Notes under the pieces: model-generated
Seen by the model: the letters and a program-made list of their open reading frames with translations, nothing else
What the model was told of the DNA's origin: nothing
Databases searched by the model: none
Assembly (NCBI RefSeq): GCF_003402535.2
Contig: NZ_AP025172.1
Coordinates: forward strand, 620,001 to 684,000
Direction: 5' to 3'
DNA length: 64,000 nt
DNA from: Cupriavidus sp. P-10
Lineage (GTDB): Bacteria > Pseudomonadota > Gammaproteobacteria > Burkholderiales > Burkholderiaceae
Part shown: one piece after another, positions 18,648 through 26,528 of the stretch
Layout: each line of letters opens with the position of its first letter
How positions within the stretch are numbered: the stretch's first letter is position 1
Position numbers and translations under genes: made by a program

Positions 18648-18938
18648 TCACAGTGAGTTAGTGTCCGACATCGGCATGCGTCCGCCGTCCGTGAAGGTAT
18701 CACGAGGCCCGATGCGTGCGCCATCGGTGAACACGTCGCGCTTGTCAATGCGCGCCCCGCCTGCATACACGTCATTGGTTGCAGTACGGGCACCGTCCGT
18801 GAAGGAATCGCGGGGCCGGTGGATTTGACCCTTGTCGTATGTGGCAGCAACATTCAGCGACGCGGTCGCCGCGTGGACGGAGCCGATCGTCAGAATGGAA
18901 GCTGCGGCAGCGATAATGGCAGTGGGGATTGCTTTCAT
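18648..18938 (-). CDS. Exported repeat protein with 12-residue RDxFTDGAR units
   Basis: A 96-residue protein with a signal peptide (MKAIPTAIIAAAASILTIGS, cleavage near VHA-A) and a mature part built mainly of four 12-residue units: RDSFTDGARTAT, NDVYAGGARIDK, RDVFTDGARIGP and RDTFTDGGRMPM. GGAGAA upstream sets the start at 18938; the frame runs further up but without signal-peptide character. It has its own terminator. No enzyme domain is visible; the spaced Asp residues might bind cations, and the units may form a beta structure, both inference. A shorter relative with 13-residue units lies just after merA (53961). Small repeat-type stress proteins near metal clusters are known in Cupriavidus, but identity with a named one could not be established. 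Confidence 0.75.
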   Translation of the reverse strand: MKAIPTAIIAAAASILTIGSVHAATASLNVAATYDKGQIHRPRDSFTDGARTATNDVYAGGARIDKRDVFTDGARIGPRDTFTDGGRMPMSDTNSL

Positions 18939-19059
18939 GGTCTTTTCTCCTAGTCGAGTTGGCGAACCCTTTGTTTCGCCATGGTTCAAGTGTAAAAAAT
19001 GACCACCCACGAGCAAATGACTTATCGATTACGATTTCGTCATGTCCCGGGAAATGCTG

Positions 19060-19086
19060 AAAAAAATGGCCCCCATGCGGAGGCCA
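19060..19086 (-). terminator. Terminator for the porin gene
   Basis: On the minus strand an 8-bp stem TGGCCTCC / GGGGGCCA (one G-U pair) with loop GCAT is followed by seven T residues. It lies about 45 bp beyond the porin stop codon. Confidence 0.85.
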
Positions 19087-19129
19087 AAACTCTCTTGCGT
19101 TGACAAGGGAGTGTCGATTCCTTCAGGCG

Positions 19130-20194
19130 TCAGAACCTGTGACGCATGCCAATGACTGCCCCGGTCTGGTCCTTACCAGGAACAACGTTGTTGGGTGCGC
19201 CCGTTGACGAGTTAAAGCCGTTCACTCCCAACTGGGAGTTGCCGCGATTCAATGCATATCCGACGTTCATGTAGACATCTGTGCGCTTGGAAAGCGCATA
19301 GTCTGCTGACGCTACGAACAGGAACGGATCGGCATTCGAGTCGCGCGTATCCGTGTAATACGCTGCGCCGACAAGCGTCAGCGCTGGCGTCAGGCTATAG
19401 CGCAGGCCCGCCCAGTACAGATTCGAGCGGTTGGTCGGCAGCGTGCCAACGTTGCCGTTGTACCAACGGTAACCGATGAATGCCTTCGCGGGACCAATGG
19501 CGTAGCTTGCGCCAACCAAGGCACGGCGGTCTCTTTGGTTGGCGGTCGCGACCGTGGTGCCTTCAAACTGGTCATACACGGCGCCCACGGCGAATGCGCC
19601 AGATTCATACATCAGAGAGGCGCCCAGATTGCGGTCAACCTTGTAATTGCCCGGAACCTCGCCGCCTCCAGTTCGACTGAAGCTGTACAGACCGGATGCG
19701 GTCAGGCCGCCAAATGATCCGCGATACTTCACGGCATTGTCGGCACGGCCTGCGAGGACGTCGTCGCTCTTGAAGAGGGAATAGCGAGGAGCGAATGCCA
19801 TCGGGTCCAGTTGAATCGCCGTATCATACAAAGGCGTTGTTTGACGACCCAGGGTGAGCGTTCCATACTTGCTGCGCAGACCAACGAAGGCAGCGCGATC
19901 AAAAAGTCTGGTGCTGTTGTTCTGTGCACCGGTGTCGAAGGAGATGCCGCTCTCGAGGTCGAAGACTGCCTGTAGTCCGCCACCAAGGTCTTCCACCCCG
20001 CGAATACCCCAGCGGGAGGTGGACATGTTGCCGGACGTCATGCGGACCTGATTCGATCCGCCAGAGGCGGACGGTACATTGCTGAGATACTCAATGCCGG
20101 CATCTGCGACACCGTAGAGCGTCACGCTGGATTGAGCGAACGCCGTGCCTGCGAACATGCCAAGCGTCGCGGCGGCTATACGACAAATCTTCAT
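19130..20194 (-). CDS. Gram-negative porin, Burkholderiales type
   Basis: A 354-residue outer-membrane trimeric porin: signal peptide (cleavage after AFA), then QSSVTLYGVADAGIEY, the standard start of the OmpC-like porin family of Burkholderia, Ralstonia and Cupriavidus, with alternating beta strands and a C-terminal GMRHRF ending in Phe as needed for Bam-dependent insertion. It should allow diffusion of small hydrophilic solutes. It is transcribed away from flgB and has its own terminator. No specific substrate can be assigned; a change in permeability to metal cations is possible. Confidence 0.9.
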   Translation of the reverse strand: MKICRIAAATLGMFAGTAFAQSSVTLYGVADAGIEYLSNVPSASGGSNQVRMTSGNMSTSRWGIRGVEDLGGGLQAVFDLESGISFDTGAQNNSTRLFDRAAFVGLRSKYGTLTLGRQTTPLYDTAIQLDPMAFAPRYSLFKSDDVLAGRADNAVKYRGSFGGLTASGLYSFSRTGGGEVPGNYKVDRNLGASLMYESGAFAVGAVYDQFEGTTVATANQRDRRALVGASYAIGPAKAFIGYRWYNGNVGTLPTNRSNLYWAGLRYSLTPALTLVGAAYYTDTRDSNADPFLFVASADYALSKRTDVYMNVGYALNRGNSQLGVNGFNSSTGAPNNVVPGKDQTGAVIGMRHRF

Positions 20195-20477
20195 TGCTTC
20201 TCCTCACTAAGTCAGTGACTAAGTCCGTGCGCCGAGTATAGAAATCGGCAGATGACTGACAGATTGCGAGGACGTTACACAGCATGAATCGTGGCCTACA
20301 TACGACAGTATTGGCTTTGTCGATAGTGGGAATTGCTGCTGATGGTTTGCGTGCGGGGTCCCTGAGATGATTGCAGATCAGTAATGAAAAACTGCATGAA
20401 ATTGATCTCTGCTTGGCAAAACAGATCCATGCAATCAAATTAATCTGTGGTCTTCATGACTTGTGAGGAGGCGTCAG

Positions 20478-20900
20478 ATGGAAGTAGTTCCCATTCCGAA
20501 GTATGCGCAGAGTGCCGAAAGCATACATGAGCAGGCGCTGAGACTTCGGTTCCGACGGCTAGAACTGCTGTCGTCAAACATTGCTAACGCCGATACGCCG
20601 GGATACAAGTCTCGGGATATTGACTTCGGCGCAGAACTGGAGAAGGCGATGAGAAGTGGCCAAAAATTCGCTACCATGACAACGACCTCTCCACGACACA
20701 TGGTGGCAAGCCGGCCGGGGATCAACGAGAACTTACTGTACCGTGTGCCAATGCAGTCGAGTATCGATGGGAATAGTGTCGAAATGGATGTTGAGCGCGT
20801 AGCCTTCGCGGAGAACGCCGTTCGGATGCAGTTCTCGATTCAGAAGGCGGCTGACGAGTACCGGGACATGCTGAAGCTCTATCAGGATATGCGCCCCTAG
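20478..20900 (+). CDS. flgB: Orphan flagellar rod protein FlgB
   Basis: A 140-residue FlgB-type rod protein. The N-terminal LRRLELLSSNIANADTPGYKSRDIDF region carries the conserved NIANxxTPGYK motif of rod and hook proteins, and the C-terminal helix AVRMQFSIQKAADEYRDMLKLYQ fits FlgB. GAGGAGG upstream sets the start at 20478; the frame extends five codons further. No other flagellar gene occurs in the window, so this is an isolated copy. Its last codons are duplicated at 25497-25526 in front of a second copy of the downstream genes. Confidence 0.88.
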   Translation: MEVVPIPKYAQSAESIHEQALRLRFRRLELLSSNIANADTPGYKSRDIDFGAELEKAMRSGQKFATMTTTSPRHMVASRPGINENLLYRVPMQSSIDGNSVEMDVERVAFAENAVRMQFSIQKAADEYRDMLKLYQDMRP

Positions 20901-20916
20901 TGCAATTCGGGTCAGG

Positions 20917-21376
20917 CTAATTGGCGGGTTTTTTTGCGGGAGGGCGCTGACGAGGAAGCGCCCATTGCGGACGGCTCGCCGGCGCTCGCTGAGGTTTCTT
21001 GCTTACGGGGGTGCTTGACGAGGCGCTGGCGCCGATTCGCGGCCAAGGCAGATATTCATGCGATGCAGTGGCATCGCACGCCGCCCCGAGAACTGCAACG
21101 CTATCCGCGTCATGAATCCCCTTGCTCAATCAGAGCCCCATCGTAGGCGTTGAGATGACGCAGTAAAGGCGGCTGAGTAGACGACGACGCTATTCATGAG
21201 AAGAACATGTCGATCGCAAGAGAAAGACGCCGTGTAAAGATACTTGCACTGGATGGCGCAAGGATTGCAAATTGATTACAGACTCGCAATGCTTGACTAA
21301 GACGTGCTGCGCGCTCTTTTTCCCGGTACGCGACCATCGCCCGCTTGCTATTGAGGATGACTGCGCTTCGCAACAT
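20917..21376 (-). pseudogene. Decayed copy of the unknown gene next to the zinc ribbon
   Basis: On the minus strand the pieces VAYREKERAARLSQALRVC and IHDADSVAVLGAACDATASH are both readable but lie in different frames, separated by a stop near 21194. The intact counterpart at 25547-26014 keeps the second part in a single frame. The C-terminus in both copies ends PAKKPAN or SPKKPAN. No family is recognised. Confidence 0.6.
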
Positions 21377-21377
21377 A

Positions 21378-21662
21378 TTATTTTGCCGCTTTGCCACAAG
21401 CAGCGCAGAATCTCGCGCCGCGTGGCAACGAAGTACTGCATTGGCCGCGGCTACTAGGGGTCAACGACATCCCGCGTTGCTGACAGAAGCGGGCGCCGCC
21501 GGCGCTTACTGCACCGCAGCCACTGCAGTTCATAGAGCCTTTTTTCGCCAGCGGCGAGTGGGCGCCATAGCCATTGCCCTAGTTGGTGGCGCCATGGCTG
21601 GTTTCGTGGTGCCTTACGTGGCGGGCTCCATGGTGATCAAATGGCTTCTCCAGAATATTGAT
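21378..21662 (-). pseudogene. Decayed copy of the double zinc-ribbon gene
   Basis: Homologous to 26016-26294 along its length. The start ATG has become ATC, a TAG stop occurs about 30 codons in, and one zinc-ligand cysteine of the CQQC pair is Arg, with another Cys pair also damaged. The MNCSGCGA segment is still readable. Confidence 0.75.
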
Positions 21663-21665
21663 CTG

Positions 21666-21923
21666 CTACTCCCATAGTGGCCGCCCCCGACGCGTGAACT
21701 GGGGCGACCAGTCTACGCCTGCAACTCTCGCAACCGGGTCATCGACGACTTGGCGGTCGAAGTGGCGGGCGAGGTACGTCAGCGACTGGTCGACCTCATC
21801 ACGAAGCTCGTCCAGTTCTATGCAGCGCTCAAGTAAGGAGTTGAGCCACTCCATGAACTCGCGAACGCGCTCGATGTCAGCGCACCGGTGATTGGCCAAT
21901 ACGGTTCGTTCGCCATCCCACAT
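21666..21923 (-). CDS. Possible hypothetical protein or gene fragment
   Basis: An 85-residue frame with a coherent helical, acidic core (RVREFMEWLNSLLERCIEL, DELRDEVDQSLTYLARHF). It begins with ATG but has no clear ribosome site, and a different frame just upstream starts MQVEYASLLGT, so it may be the tail of a frameshifted gene. No family is recognised. Confidence 0.3.
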   Translation of the reverse strand: MWDGERTVLANHRCADIERVREFMEWLNSLLERCIELDELRDEVDQSLTYLARHFDRQVVDDPVARVAGVDWSPQFTRRGRPLWE

Positions 21924-22632
21924 AGGTGCCCAAGAGACTGGCGTACTCGACCTGCATGCCCAATGGTATTCACTTGCCGGAGCATAAGCATCGGCGCGCG
22001 TTCAAGTATATTGCGATATTTTTCGTGAAAAAACATGCTTCGGCGTGCAAAGACTGCAATGTCGACGCACATTGCCTCCGCAGCCAGCTGCGACATCCGC
22101 CGTTGGATTTTGCCTCTTATATACCGCGGCCCCTGGCGACTGGTAGAGATGTAGCGGCGCCTGCAATGGTCGCGTCATGCTCCGGTCAGGATATCTCCTT
22201 AGAATTAGGCCGATATGCTGGCTTGTGCCGGCGCGGGTAGCCGAGCAAGGGGGTCCATTGGGGGGGCGCAGCCGGGCATATTGCCATCTGGGCCGTGTAA
22301 GACCTGAAAGGACTGCCCATGCCGAATGTCGCCGAAGAACACTCCCGTCTCGCTCAAGCTGCCGTCGGCATCGCTGCCTGCCGCGATACCGTATTCGTCA
22401 GCATATTGAGGTCATGCGATGGCTGAGCGATGCGCTATTAGTCCCGCTGGGGGTGCAGAGACAGATGCTCGAACTACTCTATGCGCAACGCGAACTTTGC
22501 GTGACTTGCGCGCATACCGAACGGACATCCTCGAAGCGGTGCGTCACGCGACGTGCGGTAGGTAACGCTTAGCTCAGTTGTGTGCCGAACGGGCGGTGGG
22601 TCCCTTTCTCTAGGTCTTGAAGCGAGAATCTG
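21924..22632. other. Intergenic region without a supported gene
   Basis: Short overlapping frames on both strands carry no recognisable motif. A G-rich run (GGGGGGGCG) occurs near 22260. The region precedes the acetyltransferase gene and may hold remnants of a lost gene. Confidence 0.45.
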
Positions 22633-23685
22633 ATGAAACTTTCGATTGAGACGAATCAGCGCCCATCTGTTCAGGCGTTGCCGTCGACGAACCCCTGCGA
22701 TCCCGCAATTGGGAGCCCTACGGAGGCGGTGCGCACTAAATATCGTCAACTTTGCGAACATCGGAATGACATACCCATTTTCAGCCAGGCGTGGTGGCTA
22801 GACGCAACGGCCGGGCGGGATAACTGGAACGTTTGCCTTATAGAAGAGGGCGGAAGGATCATCGCCGCCATGCCATACGCCTACAGGCGAATTCGTGGCT
22901 TTCCGGTTATCGTACAACCGAAGCTGACCCAAACCGCGGGGCCGTGGTTCGCTCCGATGGACGGCAAGCCCTCAAGTGTCATGTCCCGGCAGATGCGCTA
23001 TATGGCGGAATTGATCGACCAGTTGCCGCTTTTCTCGCATTTTCAGCAGAACTGGAAATATCTTCACACAAACTGGCTTCCGTTCCGCTGGAGAGGCTTC
23101 TCCCAAAGCACCTCCTATACATATTTACTACCGCGCCTAGACAATCTTGGCGACATCTGGAACGGCTTTCAGTCGAACATCAGAACCGATATCCAGAAAG
23201 CGGAGCGCCGGCTCCAACTGTGCGTCAGAGACGATCTCGATCTCGAAGTGTTCCTTGAACTGAATCGCCACGTCTTTGCCAGACAAGGCCTACGTAGGGG
23301 ATACAGCGATGACTATGTCCGACAACTCGACGTTGCGTGTCGCCAGCGGCTTGCTGGCAAGACATTGATTGCAGTGGATCCGGAGGGACGCCCGCATGCT
23401 GGCGTGTATCTTGTCTGGGACGAGCAAAGCGCATACTACTTGATGGGAGGTGGTGATCCGGCTTTGCGAAACAGTGGCGCAACTAGCCTATGCTTATGGC
23501 ACGCCATACGCTTTGCATCGACTGTGACCCAGTCGTTCGACTTTGAAGGGTCCGTTCTGGAGCCCGTTGAGCGCTTCTTTCGTGCCTTTGGAGCGGAACA
23601 GAAGCCCTATCTGACGCTCACAAAAACACCTTCTCACCTTCTTGCGACTTTTCTATTCTTGCGTTCACGTAGAACTACTTCGTGA
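22633..23685 (+). CDS. GNAT/FemAB-like acyltransferase
   Basis: A 350-residue protein of the BioF2/GNAT type (FemAB or CelD-like): an N-terminal half with PIFSQAWWLDATAG and PYAYRRIRGFPVIVQPKLTQ, and a C-terminal acetyl-CoA-binding half with VDPEGRPHAGVYLVWD, YYLMGGGDP and ALRNSGATSLCLWHAIRFA. Such enzymes transfer acyl or aminoacyl groups in polysaccharide or cell-envelope synthesis and have no signal peptide. It stands alone between eroded regions. The substrate cannot be inferred; envelope modification is plausible given the glycosyltransferase operon 3 kb downstream. Confidence 0.75.
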   Translation: MKLSIETNQRPSVQALPSTNPCDPAIGSPTEAVRTKYRQLCEHRNDIPIFSQAWWLDATAGRDNWNVCLIEEGGRIIAAMPYAYRRIRGFPVIVQPKLTQTAGPWFAPMDGKPSSVMSRQMRYMAELIDQLPLFSHFQQNWKYLHTNWLPFRWRGFSQSTSYTYLLPRLDNLGDIWNGFQSNIRTDIQKAERRLQLCVRDDLDLEVFLELNRHVFARQGLRRGYSDDYVRQLDVACRQRLAGKTLIAVDPEGRPHAGVYLVWDEQSAYYLMGGGDPALRNSGATSLCLWHAIRFASTVTQSFDFEGSVLEPVERFFRAFGAEQKPYLTLTKTPSHLLATFLFLRSRRTTS

Positions 23686-23880
23686 AATCGAATTGTTTTC
23701 AGACCGGCCGAGTGAGTCGTCGATTAAGACAATAGGGCAACTGACATTTGCGCCGGAGAACGCGGGCATTTACGAATTTTGACCCGAATGCAAAGTGACA
23801 GGTAGGTTATGAAATGGTAAGGAAAAGTGGGCGCGCGGCGTGTCACAGAACGGTTGATCTTGGACTACAGGTCTTCGGCG

Positions 23881-24240
23881 ATGCTATCTAGAATCTTGCG
23901 CATGCCGCGCGTTGTCGCATGTCTTCTCATGTTCGCGCTGGCACTGCAGGCCGCGGGCGCAAGAAATCGGGACGAGGCGATGACAGGCCCTCACTTGCTG
24001 GTGCACGTTGCCAGCGTGCTGCATCACCATGACGGTGGCGGGCAAGTCGTATTCGGGGTCTCGCATGCTTCTGAGCGCCACATGCTTGACGACCACCCTA
24101 CCACTTCTCTTGGCATCCTGCCCTTGGCGCCGTCATTCAATATTCTCCTGCGCGTAGAAATCGCGCCGAGGTCCGAAACAGTACTACGGGCGGATAGAGC
24201 AATAGCGCCACTCATACGACCTCCAATCGTAGCATCTTAA
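23881..24240 (+). CDS. Small exported His-containing protein, CzcI-like architecture
   Basis: A 119-residue protein with a signal peptide (residues about 8-24, ending QAAGA), a HVASVLHHHDGG cluster, and a Pro-rich C-terminus. This layout resembles the CzcI-like gene at 41485, which also has a signal peptide, then LPHHHDDDG and a Pro-rich end, but residue identity is limited. The start at 23881 is chosen for the signal peptide; the frame begins at 23827. No efflux operon follows directly. A role in periplasmic metal sensing or binding is inference. Confidence 0.5.
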   Translation: MLSRILRMPRVVACLLMFALALQAAGARNRDEAMTGPHLLVHVASVLHHHDGGGQVVFGVSHASERHMLDDHPTTSLGILPLAPSFNILLRVEIAPRSETVLRADRAIAPLIRPPIVAS

Positions 24241-24403
24241 CAGCAAGCGAATACTCTCCCCCGGAGCCTGTTAGCTGGCCAATACTCGCAATAGTTCGAT
24301 GGCATTCACAGCACGGCTTTCTGTAGATCGCAGGCGCATACCAGCTTCGCGCTAGGCATTCCGCGAGCCGCTTGCGACGTCATGCAACTGCATTGGGAAG
24401 AAA

Positions 24404-24853
24404 ATGATGAATCAGCTATCCGCCATCCCTCGCGGGGCAGCAGTTCCCGCATGCAAGGGAGCGTTCCTGACGTTACGCGTTTCAATTCACAACCTCCAGA
24501 TTGACGTTGAAGACGGCATACATGTGCCTTCGTTACCTGATACTACCCGTGCACTTCTCGAAGATGACCTCATCGCAGACAAACCTATCGAAATCACGGG
24601 CGTACAGTATGTTGGTGTAGGCATTGCGCAGATTGAAATCGCTTGGCGCGCGAGAGTGACGGTCAAACACTTGCACGATCTCCTTTTGTGCAACCCCGCG
24701 CTTGATTTCGCAACCAACGCAGAGTCGTTCGACTCATCCGATAGAGACAGCTATGTCAGAGCCTATGCGCATGGTTGGGATGATGAGTATCACGTGAAAG
24801 GATGGATCGGATTTACCATAGAGCGTTATTGCCCCCCGCACGGCAACTTGTAG
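24404..24853 (+). CDS. Hypothetical protein
   Basis: A 149-residue soluble protein without signal peptide or membrane segment. Regular alternation in FLTLRVSIHNLQIDVEDG, IEITGVQYVGVGIAQIEIAW and a C-terminal VKGWIGFTIERY suggests a beta-rich fold. GGGAAGAAA precedes two adjacent ATG codons. A strong terminator lies about 100 bp downstream, so it forms a monocistronic unit. No family is recognised. Confidence 0.6.
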   Translation: MMNQLSAIPRGAAVPACKGAFLTLRVSIHNLQIDVEDGIHVPSLPDTTRALLEDDLIADKPIEITGVQYVGVGIAQIEIAWRARVTVKHLHDLLLCNPALDFATNAESFDSSDRDSYVRAYAHGWDDEYHVKGWIGFTIERYCPPHGNL

Positions 24854-24954
24854 CGGAATATCCTTAAGTTGTTGCCTGTACCGGGCCGGAACTACTGCAC
24901 ATTGGTATAGGCATTGCCAGCGGTAATCCGGAAACCAAGGGGCACTGTCGGGCA

Positions 24955-24993
24955 CGGGCAGGAGTTTACTGCCCGCTTTTTTTTCTTTTTTTG
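24955..24993 (+). terminator. Rho-independent terminator
   Basis: Stem CGGGCAG / CTGCCCG with a 7-base loop followed by CTTTTTTTTCTTTTTTTG. It ends the transcript of the hypothetical gene at 24404. Confidence 0.88.
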
Positions 24994-25237
24994 ACGATCG
25001 ATCTGCAGGCAAAGATCTGCACGTATGAAGAGCACTAACGCCGCAAGGCGCCAGTGTGCTTGGGGCCAGGACACTGCTTCAATTGGATGGCACCGGGCAA
25101 GTTCGCCGAGATCGGTCGGGTACTTCCGCTTGATGAGTATTGAATTCTGGTTGTGCTGTTGGAAACAGCGCATGAGTTTCCAGTTCAGGCCCTTCACGGA
25201 AGGCCGCAACTAATTACGTCACGCTGGGTACGGGAGA

Positions 25238-25495
25238 ATCAATTCTCCACCTGGTTTAGCCACGACGAATAGGGGGCGTGAAGTGCATGTGCACATGGCG
25301 ATGTGCCAGCGACAATTCCTGGATGCGCGGTGTGTTGTGGCTGCTCACGTTGTCACAGATCACATGGATTTCCTGGCCCATCGGGCAGATGGGCCACGAT
25401 ATCGGACAGAAACGCCACGAACTGATCGCTGATGTGGCGCGCCGCAGTCTTGCCTAGTACTCCTCCGGTGGCCGTGTTTAACACGGCAAACATGA
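25238..25495 (-). pseudogene. IS630-family transposase remnant
   Basis: On the minus strand, MFAVLNTATGGVLGKT and HISDQFVAFLSDIVAHLPDG are followed, after a frameshift near 25379, by IHVICDNVSSHNTPRIQEL and SSWLNQVEN, the DDE-domain core of IS630 transposases with the second catalytic Asp (CDN) and the Glu (QVE). A further shift occurs near 25266. Only the C-terminal catalytic part remains. It replaces most of the flgB copy that once preceded duplication copy B. Confidence 0.8.
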
Positions 25496-25546
25496 AGCTC
25501 TATCCAGGACATGCGCCCCTAGGCCCTAGGGGTTAGTCGCGTCTCG

Positions 25547-26014
25547 CTAGTTGGCGGGCTTCTTGGGGGAGGGGGCTGGTGAGGAAGCGTCGATTGAGGA
25601 CGGCTCGCTGGCGCTTGTTGAAGATTTTTGCTTAGGAGGATGCTTGATGAGGCGATGGCGCGGGTTCGCGGCTAAGGCAAGGAGGTACTCGTGCGATACA
25701 GTGGCATCGCACGTCGCCCCGAGAACTGCAACGCTATCTGCATCGTGAATCTCGTTGCTCAACCGGATCCCCATCGCAGGCGTTGACATGAGGCAAGTAA
25801 AGGCGGCTGAGTAGATGGCGACGTTATTCATGAGAGGAACATTGTCGAGAGCATGAGAAACACGCAATTCAACGATACGTGCGTTGGATGGAACAAGGAT
25901 TACAACGTGATTACAGACTCGCAATGTCCGTCTAGAGCATGGCTTGCATTCCCCGAGATGCCCGGCACGCCACCATCGCCCGCGTGCTATTAAGGATGAC
26001 GGTGCCTCGCACAT
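25547..26014 (-). CDS. Unknown protein downstream of the zinc-ribbon gene
   Basis: An open frame of 155 residues starting one base after the zinc-ribbon stop codon, so the two are probably co-transcribed. The middle part (NHVVILVPSNARIVELRVS, NNVAIYSAAFTCLMSTPAMG, NEIHDADSVAVLGATCDATVSH) is coherent and shared with copy A; the C-terminus is Ser/Pro/Lys rich and ends SPKKPAN. The N-terminal 30 residues are less convincing, and copy A reads a better helical sequence there in another frame (AYREKERAARLSQALRVC), so this copy may also be frameshifted at its start. No family is recognised. Confidence 0.45.
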   Translation of the reverse strand: MCEAPSSLIARGRWWRAGHLGECKPCSRRTLRVCNHVVILVPSNARIVELRVSHALDNVPLMNNVAIYSAAFTCLMSTPAMGIRLSNEIHDADSVAVLGATCDATVSHEYLLALAANPRHRLIKHPPKQKSSTSASEPSSIDASSPAPSPKKPAN

Positions 26015-26015
26015 A

Positions 26016-26294
26016 TTACTTCGTCGCTTTGCCACAAGCAGCACAGAATCTCGCGCCGAGTGGCAACGAGGCACCGCATTGGCCGCAGCTACCAGGGGTC
26101 AACGACATCCCGCATTGCTGACAGAAGCGGGCGCCTGGGGCGCTTGCTGCACCGCAGCCACTGCAGTTCATCGCTCCATTTTGTGGCAACGGCGAGGGGG
26201 TGCTATAGCCGTAGTTAGCGTTGCCATGGTTGGTTCCGTGGCGCCTGCCGTGGCTGCCTCCATGGTGCCCAAATAGCTTTTCCAGAATACTCAT
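26016..26294 (-). CDS. Double zinc-ribbon protein
   Basis: A 92-residue protein with a His/Gly/Asn-rich N-terminus (LFGHHGGSHGRRHG) and two zinc ribbons built from four Cys pairs: CSGC, CQQC, CGQC and CAAC. Each ribbon should bind one Zn(II). Such double ribbons occur in bacterial adaptor proteins with partners such as SPFH-domain proteins, but no such partner is nearby. The GGGAGTTACAG leader precedes the ATG. The His-rich N-terminus next to metal-efflux genes makes a metal-buffering role conceivable, which is inference. A decayed copy lies at 21378-21662. Confidence 0.75.
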   Translation of the reverse strand: MSILEKLFGHHGGSHGRRHGTNHGNANYGYSTPSPLPQNGAMNCSGCGAASAPGARFCQQCGMSLTPGSCGQCGASLPLGARFCAACGKATK

Positions 26295-26528
26295 CTGTAA
26301 CTCCCGTCATGACCTTACGCGCTAACGAGGTGGCAATCGAGCTTCCTCGATTTGCTTCCTATCGGAGCGGCTATGGATTCAGTAGATAGTCTGTAGTAGC
26401 TACAGGGTCAAGCGAAGACTTCAAAGGCGGGGGATTAACGGTTGATTGGCGCACTTTGTTGCGAAAATGTAATCCGTTCGGAAATTGGCAGCCATCAAAT
26501 GGCGAAGCGTTACGGTTCAGCGTTCCGT

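Larger units (their letters stand above)
20880..21680. repeat. Segmental duplication, copy A (decayed)
   Basis: About 800 bp that align from the 3-prime end of flgB through an unknown gene and a zinc-ribbon gene with 25497-26300. Many substitutions and small indels separate them, and coding damage is concentrated in this copy. Confidence 0.85.
25497..26300. repeat. Segmental duplication, copy B
   Basis: Counterpart of 20880-21680. It begins with the last codons of flgB (AAGCTCTATC ... CATGCGCCCCTAG) and continues through the unknown gene and the zinc-ribbon gene. The flgB remainder is missing, cut by the IS630 remnant. Confidence 0.85.

Noticed and set aside
22177..22572. 131-residue plus-strand frame
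   Set aside because: Arg/Ser/Cys-rich composition typical of random GC-rich sequence; no ribosome site.
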